Counted from the first letter of the stretch, positions 45,261-55,445 are shown. The stretch is DNA of 64,000 nt from Ctenosaura bakeri (GCA_948474755.1 CAOLHI010000022.1:124001-188000), one strand, 5' to 3'. Numbers and translations: made by a program. Notes: a model not told the origin generated them from the sequence alone.

Positions 45261-46313
45261 AGAATCCTCTACCATATTCTACATAACATAATGTTACATA
45301 TAGTTAGCTACCTTGGAGATGTGCCAGGAAATCATTTTCGTGAACTGACAATGATAAGAGTGTCCAAAAGTGCTTCAGTCTCCAGCAATGGTCATTGGCA
45401 GTCCCTAGCTGGTGCCCTGATGTATAATGAGACTAATTTCCATCAGTCCTGGTACACAGTGGTCACTTTGCCAGTTCCTCTACGTAGAAATGTTAACAGC
45501 AGCCCCTTACTAGATATGATGGATGATACGGAATGCCCAGTTCTAATTCCCACAGAGATAAGTCCACATACAAAGATGTAAGTCCCCAACAGGATTCCAG
45601 CCCACTTTAAAACAAGTTAAACTGTTTAAAACAACAACTATAAGTTGTATAAGTTAACTATAAGTTATTTAGCTTATTTAAGCTAAAACATATTGTGAAT
45701 AATAATAACATAATAATAACAGATTTAAAAGATTTTAAAAGTGTTTAAAATTATGTACTTCACTATTTGGAGTCATTTAATAAGGCCAAAGACCTTGATG
45801 GACAGAGCCAAGGTTTTACTTAGCACCTGAATGAAATCAGTGTTGGTGTCAATCAGATCTTAAAGGGGAGGCCACTCCACGTTTGCTTGCCACGGCTGAA
45901 AAGGCCCTCTCACACATCCCAACATAGTGTATTGACCTCACTGGTGGGATACAAAGATTTACTGTTTAAAAAATAGGAATATTTTAATGCAAAACTATGG
46001 CCATCTTTGACATGGATAGCCAATACTAGGCAAGTGTGGCATCAAAAGACAAGGATTCTAAGTGCTTGCTAGTCTAAAGCCCTGTGGAGTTGTAAATCTG
46101 ATGACAAGAAGGACTGAATGAGTAGTGAAGACAGAAGTACATACATAAGGCCCAAACCCCAAATATATACCCAACAGTTTCAGAAGACCTTCATAGTAAG
46201 ATGGGTGCAGCAAAAAATGGAGTCCCTACTATGGAACTTGTAGCCCAGCTGGAAAAAGTTGGGGGAAGGCAAATTTAAAAGGACCAAAAGAGCACTTTAG
46301 TGGAAACCAAGAG
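45261..46313. other. Little recognised; possible LINE remnant at 45770-45930
   Basis: The stretch TTAAAGGGGAGGCCACTCCA, TGAAAAGGCCCTCTCACACA resembles the GAAAAGGCCCTCTC motif near the 3' coding end of L2/CR1-group LINEs. The 108-codon frame at 45255-45581 has no known domain. Confidence 0.35.
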
Positions 46314-46504
46314 CAAACTATCAGTGATGTATTTAACTCTTTTACTCTAAGTCTTAAGTCAAGTGTCAAGTCTCTACCTTTGAGTCTCAAGTGAGTTTCA
46401 AGTCCTTGCAAAACACTTTCAAGTTAAGTCTCAATCTGGGAGCCAACTTTATACCCCAACCTATATTCCAGAATTTCTGGACAGAGTTGAATAAAGTCAA
46501 TTTT

Positions 46505-46765
46505 AACAATTTAAGCAGAGTTGGCCCTCCAAGTTTGCGATTTTGCCATCTGCAGCTTTGGAAATGGGCAATAGGATCGTTCTGACTCCCCCTTCCTGAA
46601 GCTGGAGGTCTTTGTGTCAATGGGCATAAAAGAATCTGCAGCTTCAGCAGTGGGGAATAGGGTCCTTCTTACTTCCCATTTGCAAAACTGGAGGCTTTTT
46701 CTTTTTGGAAATGGGAAATAGAATCTTTCTTACTCCCCATTACTGAAGTTTCATAAACTTTAGAA
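46505..46765. repeat. Three imperfect tandem units of about 85 bp
   Basis: GGAAATGGGCAATAGGATCG, GCAGTGGGGAATAGGGTCCT and GGAAATGGGAAATAGAATCT begin successive units, each followed by CTTACTCCC-like and GAAGCTGGAGG-like words. They lie within the outer hAT, left of the nested element. Confidence 0.65.
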
Positions 46766-46770
46766 GGAAG

Positions 46771-48542
46771 TAGGGATGGGACGAATCCAGAATCTTCTGG
46801 ATCCAAATCCCTGGAAGGTTCTGGGACTCCACAAATCTCACGAATCTTGAATCTTTCAAACCCTTTTTTAAAAAAAGGGTTTGAAAAGCAAGAGAAAGAA
46901 AGCACTTCAACTCAAAAGTGTTTTTGAAGCAGAATTTGACATCTTTGTTTAATGAAAAATAAATTAAATAATAGTTTTCAGTTCAGGGAAACATACTCAT
47001 ACTTCTTATTAAGAAGATGCAAATGCAATCGACATGAAGTACAGAACTCTCAAGTCAAAAGAATAGAGATTATTACCTTGCAGAGAGAGGCAGCCATGGG
47101 GACAGGCAGCAGGAATTGACATAGGCAGACAGGCCCAGAGGATACAGCCAGCCTTGCTCAGATAGCCAGCCTCCCTTCCTGGGGGAAATCTCTGGAAAGC
47201 GCCAAACCTACCCTGCGACCACTGCCCAGTAGGGATGGCCGTGATCTGAGCAAAGCAGGAGAGGCAGCTCAGTCTTCTCCTGCTTTCCTCAAATAGCCAG
47301 CCTCCTTTCCAGGCAGTAGTAATGGGAAAGGGTCTAACCAACCCTGCAACCACCACCCAGGAGGGAAGCAGCTTAGTCCTCGCCTGCTTTCTTCCACTCC
47401 CCAGCCTCCCAGGCAGTGCTTGTGGGAAAGGGTCTAACCAACCCCACGACCACCGCCCACAAGGGACGGCCGTGATCCAAGCAAAGCAGGCAAGGCAGCT
47501 CAGTCCTCGCTTGCTTTCCTCCAATCCCCAGCCTTCCTTGCAGGTGGTGATCTTGGGAAAGCGCCTAACCAACCCCGCAACGACCACCCAGAAGGGAAGC
47601 CTGTGATCTGCGCAAAGCGAGCGAGGTAGCTCAGGCCTCATGCACTTTGCTCAGATCATCAGTCTCCCTTCCAGGCAGGGATCATGGGAAAGGGTCTAAC
47701 CTGCCCCACAACCACCACTCAGAAGGAACGCCAATGATCTGAGTAAAGTGGACAGTGCTGGAGCGACCTCGGCCAGGCCATTCCCAACTGTTCCAGCCTC
47801 GCCTGCTTTGCTCAGATCGCGGGATCCCCCTCAGTGGGTGATTGTGGGGCAGGATAGCTCCATTCTTGTGATCGCTGCCTGGAAGGGACACCCGCAATCT
47901 GAGTAAAGCAGGCATGGCTGAAGTAGGTGACAATCATCTGGCCCAGGTCGCTCTGGCCTCATGCACTTTGCTGAGATCAGGGGCATCCCTTCCAGGCGGT
48001 AATTGTGGGAACGGAGGTAATCTGCCCTGCGATTGCCACCTTGGAGGGCCATCGGAAATCTCAGGAATGCGTATGGGGTCAGAGCGGGTCCAGCTACATG
48101 ATCAAGAGGGCCGGTGGGCCTTCTTCTCTGTGGGTGATGGCCGGTCATAGCTGCCCCAGAGGGATGCCAGCGACCTTGGCCACACAATAGCCCCCGGGAA
48201 GTACTGTAGAATAATTATATTACCTTGCAGAGGGAGGCAACAGCAGGTGGAGGCAGCATGAGTGGACACGGGCAGGCAGCCCCAGCAGACAGGCAGCACG
48301 AGCCAGTGAGCACAGGCAGCCTCCAGCATGCATGCACGGTTTTATGCCACGTTTTCGTGAACCGAGGAGCCTGTTGGCCAATCAGACCTTTAGCAGGCCC
48401 CAGAGGCACCAATTTTAAAAAGTAAAAAACAAATCTGGTTGGTGGATTCGAAAGATTCGATTCTCCGTTTTGGCTGCAGAATTTAGATTCCTGAATCTTG
48501 AATTCTTGCCCAGGATTCGAGGATTCAGTTGGCCCATCCCTA
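46771..48542. mobile_element. hAT-like transposon nested in another hAT
   Basis: It starts TAGGGATGGGACGAATCC and ends GGATTCAGTTGGCCCATCCC then TA, giving inverted ends TAGGGATGGG/CCCATCCCTA. The 8-mer GAAGGAAG is duplicated exactly (46763-46770 and 48543-48550), diagnostic of hAT. Subterminal regions are full of GAATC/GATTC words. The centre is a GC-rich minisatellite. It shares ends and internal CTTGCAGAG-GGAGGCA blocks with 50889-54005. No transposase was found. Confidence 0.9.
47159..48060. repeat. Minisatellite of about 130-bp period inside a hAT
   Basis: Units start with variants of CCAGCCTCCCTTCCAGGCAG near 47166, 47297, 47401, 47528 and 47658, spaced 131, 104, 127 and 130 bp. They contain GGGAAAGGGTCTAACCAACC and GTGATCTGAGCAAAGC. 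More diverged units continue to about 48060. The array keeps a 210-codon minus-strand frame open (47009-47641) with repeated VVAGLVRPFP-like peptides, judged a by-product. Confidence 0.85.
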
Positions 48543-49032
48543 GAAGGAAGGATTCTTCCTCCTCAAGCCCATTGCCTAACACATTTGCTCTTCCCCTCTG
48601 ACAAACATGCCCTGCACTTTGGGGGCAAGGCTTGCCTTCTGCTCTTAGAAAAAGATTTAGAAAGCTCCTCCTATATTCAGTGGGGACAGGTTGCTGAGCA
48701 GACCTCAGTCCTCAGACCTCAGTCCTCAATACAGCCTCAAGCTCATTGCCTAACCTGTTTGCTGTTCCCCTCCAAGAAACGCATTCACACTTTGAGCTGA
48801 GACAGATCATCATGTAACCAGCAGGCAAAAAGAAATGAAAGCATTAGTCAAAATTGTAAGGTTTTTGGATGAATGTGTTATGTTACTGAACCAAGGGCAG
48901 CAAATCAGTCACTAAAAATACACAAGTCATGAGTCAAGTTGAGTCAGTGCATCATTTAGGGCTGAGTCAAGTCCAAGTAGAGTAGACTTACGTCCAAATC
49001 ATTTGACTTATGTCCACATCACGGCAAATTAT

Positions 49033-50880
49033 CCCCGAGAGGTCAATGGTAACACCTCCCGTGTCAGTTTCTGTAAATCCCCTTGGTATGTGTTGAAAAA
49101 CAACACCTCAAGAAACAAATCAGTTAATGTAATTCAATGAACTGAGTAATAGCACTATTAACATTAATGGCAATGAATTAATCTCCCCAATTCTAACTGG
49201 CAGCCTTAACAAATTAATCTTCAGATCTAGTATTTCAAGCTCTGGTGATCACCATTCACCTCTATGGTGACATATACTGAGATCATTTATGTCTTTTTTC
49301 TTCTTCAATTGTTTTTTAGAATCAGTAAAAAAATTTCACTTATTAAAAAAATACTTCTTTTAAACAAACAGAAAAGTACTGTAAAACAGACTTTTAAAAT
49401 ATCAATGTCTCCATTCATATTACAACACTCAGTCTAAAATTGTGTCTCCCTTATGCTCTTCTTCTATATGATTCACATGATATTATAAATGTATTCTGAC
49501 CTTCCCATGATTAAAGGTTAACCACTTTGATGGAGGATGAAATTAACATTATGTAAGCAAATAGATAAACATTGACAGTGAGGAGGGGGGATAAGACCAT
49601 CCTGCTATTTTTGCTAAGCTTAAATTTCTTGTTATTCTGCAGTCTTCTTCATATTCAAGGAAAATGCTTGCCTCCAAAGCTTCTGTCTGGCATGTTTGGT
49701 ACTACTGCAGAATTACAAGTTAATTAGGGTTAAGCCTAGACACTGATACAGAATGATAACTAGATTATTGCTGCTGTGTTGCAAATATTCTGATATTCAA
49801 GCTTTGTGTATGAACAGGACCCCAAAGGCAAAAAAAAATTGTCAGACAGCCATGGTGTGGATATCCTGTTAGGATTAAAAATCATGCAACTATCATATAT
49901 TCTCGTGAAACAAAGATTTTGCTGTTGCGTTTAACAACATAATCTTAAACTGTGAAAGTCTCTACATGTCTAACTCAGAGTGGAACTTAATCTTAAATAC
50001 ATCTATTTAGGATTAAAGTCTTAATTGGCCTTTGGGATCTACTCTATATTTTATTGTTCATGATAACTTATTAATTATATAATTTGATGCACAACTATCT
50101 CTTCAGTTCACCAGAATCCCCAGAATGATGAACTAATTAAAACACACATACATTACATTCAATAAAAGTTGACAGAATAATATTAAAAAGAAAAGCACAG
50201 AGCATCAAAGCTTGACTTTAAAAGGCCTTGAATGATAAAAAGCAGCAACAGAAGAAGAATGTTCCTGCTGTATTGGTAGTTAGCATATATGCTTTCAGTA
50301 AAATGAAACAGAATTACAGGAAACATTCAATCCTTTATTTTATTTTATTTTTTAAATATACAGAACAATTGACAAGCCGTCTCAGCACTGTCCTATGTGA
50401 GAAATCATTTAAGCTGAATAGCAAAACTCACATCTCCTTATGAAGGAAGATTGCCAAGTACTTATTTCAAATGAAGGCACTCTGGGTAAAGGGGATGAAA
50501 ATCCCAGCTAGTCAGGTAATCTGGCAACCCAGAACTGTTGTTTTCTTAATAACAACAAGCTTCAAGCATTTGTTTCCACAGACAGAAAAAATAGAGGCAT
50601 AGCACTCACCACCAAGGTCCCCTTAGTATCCAAGGCAAGGTTCAGCTTCTGGGTTTCAGGAACTATGCTGCATATTTATGTGTATACATGCATGCACCCT
50701 TCTATTCGCAGAGATGCAGGAACCCATGAAAAATGGTGTCACATTTCTATTATGGCATTATGAGACAAACTAAGTTTGATGTCCTGGGTTATGGATGCCT
50801 TAGATGAAATTGGATAGTGAGTTTTGTTGTATTTTGCTGCATGGCCAGCATGGCTACCTCTTAATATGTTTCCTGGATGT
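49033..50880. other. No recognised feature
   Basis: AT-rich DNA without a recognisable mobile element or coding region. Confidence 0.4.
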
Positions 50881-51000
50881 GAAGATACTAGGGATGGGAC
50901 GAATCCAGAATTTTCTGAATCCAGATCGAGATCCAGATCTGAATCCCTGGAAGGTTCTGGGAATCTATCAATTTCATGAATCTCGAATCTTTCGAATCCT

Positions 51001-51861
51001 TGTTACTGCGGCCCAGGTGTACCCGGAGATAGCACTTGATATCATTTTTGATATCAAACCATTCGGCCTTCCTCTGCCACCTCACTCCACGTGTTTGCAA
51101 GGTCTCCGGACAAGCATGTAAACAGGTGCGGCCAGTAATTGCTGGACATTCCATTCCCCACCTAGGCAGGCCAAACAGAGCCAGTTCGTTGCTTCAGGGA
51201 CCTCTCCGGCAAACACTCTTTTGCTTATGTGTGATACTAACAAAGGCACCCCTGCCCCAAGCAGGTAGCTGCACAAAGCCATGCCAAGCGCTCCACATTT
51301 GCATACTGGTTACACTATTGTTGATTCGGCGTTAAGCCAATCATGCTAAACTCTGACCTTTCCAAAGCTTTGTCCCGCTTCAGACTCACATTGTTCTCAC
51401 TGAGTAAGGTATGGCCTGCAGTCACAATTCACCCTATATAAACCACCTCAGATTGCTCCTGAGTTCCATCCAGCCTTGCTGCCACTGTGTCTGGCGAGCC
51501 GTCCCCTCAGTCCCACGTACTGAGACCCATATCCATCTTCATATCTCTCCAGGACTATGAGACAGGTGTCGTATCACCCATTTCCCCCGAAAATCCCTAT
51601 TTCCCGTTCTTTAGTTAGCTGTGTGATTGTGGTGTCTTTACTATTTGTTTGTCTTTCAATAAAACATCGTTTTTGCTATTTTAAAACCATCTGACTGCTT
51701 GACTGACCTGACCCTGTAGACGCTGGGTTGCAAGTTCCTGCTATGTTACCCTGCCTTTCGCTAGCTTTAGTGCGTGCTCCAGCTAATTTTTCCCAAAGTT
51801 GCATTATTGTGGTTTGGTTATTTGGGTGCCCCTCCCGGGACCCCCTGAGAACAGAGTAACA
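51001..51861 (+). mobile_element. Solo LTR, family A, copy 3, nested in a hAT
   Basis: Runs from TGTTACTGCGGCC to CAGAGTAACA, 861 bp. The target duplication TCCT is exact (50997-51000 and 51862-51865). It has a TATA box CCTATATAAACC (near 51433-51444) and a poly(A) signal TCAATAAAAC (near 51657-51666). Comparison with the uninterrupted hAT at 46771 (CTTTCAAACCCTTTTTTA) shows the empty site, proving insertion after the hAT. No gag/pol DNA is present. Confidence 0.92.
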
Positions 51862-51906
51862 TCCTTTTTTTAAAAAAAGGGTTTAAAAAGCAAGGGAAAG
51901 AAGGAT

Positions 51907-52036
51907 AATCTTGGGCAAGACACACTCTCTCAGCCTTAGCAAAAGCCTAGGCAAAGGCAAACCTCCCTCTGAAGAAATCTGGCCAGGACAATTGTCATAG
52001 TTTGCCTCAGGATCTCCCCAGATTGAAAATGACATG
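51907..52036 (+). mobile_element. tRNA-derived SINE, 5'-truncated, nested in a hAT
   Basis: Only the middle and tail remain: GGGCAAGACACACTCTCTCA, AAAGGCAAACCTCCCTCTGA, AGAAATCTGGCCAGGACAAT and GATTGAAAATGACATGAAGG. The head with promoter boxes is missing. Confidence 0.75.
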
Positions 52037-52038
52037 AA

Positions 52039-52105
52039 GGCCCTTTCTACACAGGCAGGAAAATGTGGATTAATCCCACATTTTCCTGCCTGTGTAAATA
52101 GGACC
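52039..52105. repeat. 67-bp near-perfect hairpin with GGCC ends
   Basis: GGCCCTTTCTACACAGGCAG, then GAAAATGTGG, is mirrored by CCACATTTTCCTGCCTGTGT and AAATAGGACC around a small ATTAATC centre. The ends resemble the local GGCC...TTCC MITEs, so it may be a minimal fold-back MITE or the left end of a longer one reaching about 52280. Confidence 0.8.
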
Positions 52106-52285
52106 ACATATTACAGTACAGAGATAATCCAGGTCAAAGCTAGATTTTCTTTGCATAGCTCCTTCTGGCATCCTGAGGTTTGTAGTTTGATGATGTGCCA
52201 GCACACTTTGGCAGAAAAGGCTATGATACCTTTTAAAACTACAAATCCCAGAATTGTGTATGAAAGAGCTTTGCAAGGGAGTGAT
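52106..52285. repeat. MITE-like interior sequence
   Basis: TTTGTAGTTTGATGATGTGC and AAAACTACAAATCCCAGAAT form an inverted repeat typical of reptile palindromic MITEs, next to the hairpin at 52039. The right end is not clear. Confidence 0.5.
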
Positions 52286-52289
52286 ACAA

Positions 52290-52570
52290 AGAAATGTTCA
52301 GCTGTCCTTGAAATCTCAAGAAGACTGTACCTTCCAGTCAAGTCTCAAGTCCTGCAACAAGGAAGGCACTTAAAACACACAAACAAACAAACAAACAGCA
52401 TCTAGTCCAATCTCAGTTCTGAACCCTGCAGTCTCAAGAGTCAAGTCTCAAGTCCTGCAACAAAGAAAGCACTTAAACACACACACACACACACACACAC
52501 ATGCCTCTAGTCCAGTCAATTCTCTACCCTCAAGTCCTGCAAGGGACACTCAAGTCAAATCTCTAGGCCT
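52290..52570. repeat. CAAGTC-rich repeats with CA and AAAC runs
   Basis: Two direct copies of AGTCAAGTCTCAAGTCCTGC followed by AACAA(G/A)GAA occur at about 52336 and 52438, plus a third CAAGTCCTGC. They resemble the subterminal zone of the hAT at 46322. CA (52477-52501) and AAAC (52377-52397) microsatellites follow the copies. Confidence 0.65.
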
Positions 52571-52975
52571 ATCTCAACAATTCCCAATCCCTACCCTCCA
52601 GTCTCAAATAAAAAAATAATACAGATTAATGCATGCTTAATAAACGATTCCGGAGGCATCTACTGTTCACCTTGTTTGTTGTAGGCAATACACACTCCTC
52701 CTATAGAATCAGCTAGAGTAGAATCCCGTTCTTTCCCAGCTCAAGTTTTTTGGCATTCATTGTTTACCACAGACATGCTACTGCAACGCAAGACCAAAAG
52801 TCTGTGTTTCTCCAGCTCTCCTTTGCAACTTTTCCAGTGACAATGCTGCTTATAAACTTGCAGCTAGACAGAGGAAAAAGAGGACAAGGGGTTGAGAAGC
52901 ATAAAAAGACTTTCTAAAAGGGAGCTTCAAAACAGGTTAACTGAAGTATTCATGTATTCAAGACACAGAAACTAA

Positions 52976-53421
52976 GGCCTTTTCCGCACTGCGTTTTTAA
53001 AACGGTGCAGAGTGTCCTCCAGAGAGGACATCTACACCTGGGAGTGGACTGGGTCTGGACTACTTTGTGTAGTTCCGGACCTCAGCGCTCTCTGGAATGA
53101 CCGAAAGTGGTCGTTCAGCATGCTTTTGAAAGACCGCTTAAAACAGGTCTTTCAAAAGCATGGAGTGCGCCGCGCTCCGGTGTAGATTTTCAGGCTCGCA
53201 CCAGTGCGAGCCTGCAGATCTGCTGGGGGCGGGCTTTAGGCTGGCGAGCTTCACCGGTTGGTGGAGAGCCTCGACCAACCAGAAGCTGCCATTTTCGTCC
53301 CCAGAGCAGTGTGGAGCGGCAGCCACAGACTGCTCTGGACCAGCCTGGACCCTCGCATGGAGCACACAGGTCCCATGAGTACCAGCACAGGGCGATTCCC
53401 TCGCCCAGTGCAGAAAAGGCC
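52976..53421. mobile_element. GC-rich 446-bp MITE, reverse copy, nested in a hAT
   Basis: Ends GGCCTTTTCCGCACTGCG and CCCAGTGCAGAAAAGGCC are inverted. The trinucleotide TAA flanks both sides (52973-52975 and 53422-53424), the classic PIF/Harbinger target. The interior GTGTAGATTTTCAGGCTCGC, GGGGGCGGGCTTTAGGCTGG, GGTTGGTGGAGAGCCTCGAC is the complement of 43749-44235. An inner palindrome (CATGCTTTTGAAAGACC and GGTCTTTCAAAAGCATG) marks the centre of one arm. It is non-coding. Confidence 0.92.
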
Positions 53422-54013
53422 TAAGAGAGGAAGTGGCATCATGACAATCTTAGTCCCAGAATTGACCAAAGAAAGCTGGGGAAGGGGAAAGTATGGCTGG
53501 CATGGCTTGCATGAAGCCCTTGAACCCCTTTTTGCAGTCTTTGGAACCCCCTGGGACATTTCCACAAGCTCCTAGACCCCCCACACAAACTTAGTTTTGC
53601 TCCTCTGTCCCTCACCTCCTAATCCCTATCTCAAAATTACCTTGCAGAGGAAGGAAGCAGCAGGAGAGGCAGCACTAGGGGCACAGGCAGCAGGAGGGAG
53701 AAACGGCGGTCTCCAGGGTGTGTGAGGCTTTATGCCGGTCTGCCGGCCAATCACCTGTGTTCACACTGGGTGGGGAAAATGTGAGGAGCGGGATCCCATC
53801 CTGGTCCTGAGTTTTCAGGCATCCTGGTCTCCCAGGTTTTCAGGCATCCCGGTCTCCCAGGTTTTCAGGCGTCCCAGTGTCCAACAAACTGTTTGGAAGA
53901 TTCAAAAGATTCCATTTGCCTATTTTGGCACAGGGATTCAGATTCCCAAATCTCGAATCCCTGCCAAAGATTCGAGGATTCAAGGATTCAGTTGGCCCAT
54001 CCCTAGAAGATAC

Positions 54014-54340
54014 CCAATTTAGCTACAACAGGAGAACCTTAAAACTGGAGGCAGCCAAATGACTGGGACCTAACTCTTTGAGGTTTTCTCCTTCCAACAA
54101 AAGCAAAACTCTTTTGTTGGACTACAGTTTGCAAGTTTTACCTATACAGCACCTAAAAGTTTTTCCAGATGTAACAGTATAGAGAATCCCTGAGTAATAG
54201 TCTCTGCCTAAGAAAGGAGCAGTTAGCTTCGCACTCAAGGATAGCTAGATGTCAAGGGAAGTTTTTGGTGTTGTTGTTGTTGCTGCTAATAGAGTTCAGA
54301 TGTTATTACCTGTCTTTTATTGCCCTTCGTCCCTAGTCCT
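54014..54340. other. No recognised feature; short TTG run
   Basis: A GTTGTTGTTGTTG run near 54270 is the only simple repeat seen. Confidence 0.5.
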
Positions 54341-54344
54341 CACA

Positions 54345-54612
54345 TGGCCAAGAAGGAGAGCGGCCTCCGCCTTCACTGAAATTCTTCAATATCATCTTAA
54401 CTGATGACAAGAGTAGCATGTGAGACAGAATGTAGGCCTATGGCTGTAATATCCACACTTTTTTTTTCTCCTGTATGATTCTTATCATCTTTGACTGATG
54501 AAGAGCCAATGAAGCTTTGAAAGCTTGCATAATGTATTTTATGCTTTGGAGTTGGCCCAAGAAAGGTCTTACTGCTTGTGGATTTTGGATTTTGTTGTAT
54601 TTAGGCTAAATT
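54345..54612 (+). mobile_element. Dispersed repeat with intact hammerhead-like core (copy 2)
   Basis: Homologous in opposite orientation to 7239-7512. At 54495-54522 it carries CTGATGA, then a 5-bp stem AGAGC/GCTTT (one G-U wobble) with loop CAATGAA, then GAAA, which is the complete conserved core of a hammerhead ribozyme. After it comes GCTTGCATAATGTATTTTATGC, able to form a further hairpin, and AGTTGGCCCAAGAAAGGTCT. Hammerhead motifs are known in Penelope-like and other eukaryotic retroelements. Assignment of this repeat to such a family is inference. Confidence 0.65.
54495..54522 (+). ncRNA. Hammerhead-ribozyme-like core motif
   Basis: CUGAUGA (54495-54501) and GAAA (54519-54522) are separated by a stem II of five pairs: A502-U518, G503-U517, A504-U516, G505-C515, C506-G514, numbering by the last three digits. 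A short stem III AGC/GCU (54522-54524 with 54543-54545) would place a U at the cleavage position. Stem I pairing next to the core is weak, so self-cleavage today is doubtful. Two related repeats here keep weaker versions. Confidence 0.4.
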
Positions 54613-55319
54613 AGATAACTTACTTTTGGTTGGCAGACGCATGTGTTTCTCTCTAGAAGCCTTATTGTAGATGAATAAATTTATCCATCAAAAATTACCT
54701 GGGAAATAGTTGATATATTTTTTGAAATCGTGGTATAATCACAAATATAAGTTAAGCTCAGGCATATCTCCATGGCTGTTTGCTGTTAAAGGTTTTTATG
54801 TTTAATTCAAGCGGTGTTTTAGGAACTTGGGGGGAGTTACATAATTCCTATGAACTGAGTAGGAATATTTACCTCTATGAATTTTCTTTCAAAAAGTTAT
54901 TTGTTACTTGTTATGTTTGAATATGATTTGATACTGCTATTCACTGCTCATTCTTCACCTTTATTCAGGCAGACAGGACATTTTAATCCCCCAAAATGAT
55001 GTTTGGCTGCAGAATTTACTCAGAACTGGACCTATCAGGTAGGTATTTTACAACACTGTTGCTTGAAGAGTTGTAAAGAATATCCTCATGTATCAGCCAC
55101 CTGCTGTCCTCATTTTTAACAGAAAAGAAATAGAAGTTTTAACACAGAAAGTGTGTTAGTCAATGATATGGCAAAAGGAAGGCTGACAGTTGTTCCACAT
55201 GAGCATTACACAAAACACTGCCATGTGTGAACATGAGTTTTCTGGACCAGAGTATTCTGGGAACTGTGGAATATGTTTCATATTGTACCCACATATGCTT
55301 TTGTAAACACTACTATTAT
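54613..55319. other. No recognised feature
   Basis: AT-rich sequence, nothing supported. Confidence 0.4.
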
Positions 55320-55445
55320 ATTTATATTTTTTTCTATCATACCTTTCTTTCAAAATTGGGACTCAAGGTGGCTTGCAATTTATAAAAAAATACAGTAAAG
55401 GTAAAAACATAAAAATGAACATTAAAATAATTTAAAGCTACACTT
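55320..55445 (-). mobile_element. LINE 3'-tail fragment (L2/CR1-group)
   Basis: TTTTCTATCATACCTTTCTT, TTGGGACTCAAGGTGGCTTG, CAATTTATAAAAA is the complement of the tail CAAGCCACCTTGAGTCCCAA...AAAGGTATGATAGAAA, a common squamate LINE end. Confidence 0.6.

Larger units (their letters stand above)
46322..49024. mobile_element. hAT-like transposon (outer), split by a second hAT
   Basis: Left end CAGTGATGTATTTAACTC and right end TCCACATCACGG are imperfect inverted repeats beginning CAGTG. The flanks CAAACTAT (46314-46321) and CAAATTAT (49025-49032) match at 7 of 8, the hAT duplication size. Subterminal zones carry many AAGTC/CAAGTC words (AGTCTCAAGTGAGTTTCAAG; AGTCATGAGTCAAGTTGAGT), like the subterminal arrays bound by hAT transposases. 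Without the nested element about 920 bp remain. No transposase was seen. Confidence 0.75.
50889..54005. mobile_element. hAT-like transposon carrying several nested insertions
   Basis: Ends TAGGGATGGGACGAATCC and CAGTTGGCCCATCCCTA are the same as those of 46771-48542. The 8-mer GAAGATAC is duplicated exactly at 50881-50888 and 54006-54013. The left subterminal block resumes after the solo LTR as TTTTTTTAAAAAAAGGG. Inside are a solo LTR (51001-51861), a SINE fragment, a hairpin, AAGTCTCAAGTC-type repeats and a GC-rich MITE. The block at 53633-53755 (CTTGCAGAGGAAGGAAGCAG) matches 48215-48390 of the related hAT. Confidence 0.9.

Noticed and set aside
47009..47641. 210-codon minus-strand open frame, longest in the window
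   Set aside because: It is made by the GC-rich minisatellite of a hAT element. The unit spacing is not a constant multiple of three, and no domain is present.
53107..53575. Overlapping frames of about 105 codons on both strands
   Set aside because: They lie in the GC-rich MITE at 52976-53421, where low stop-codon density opens several frames together.
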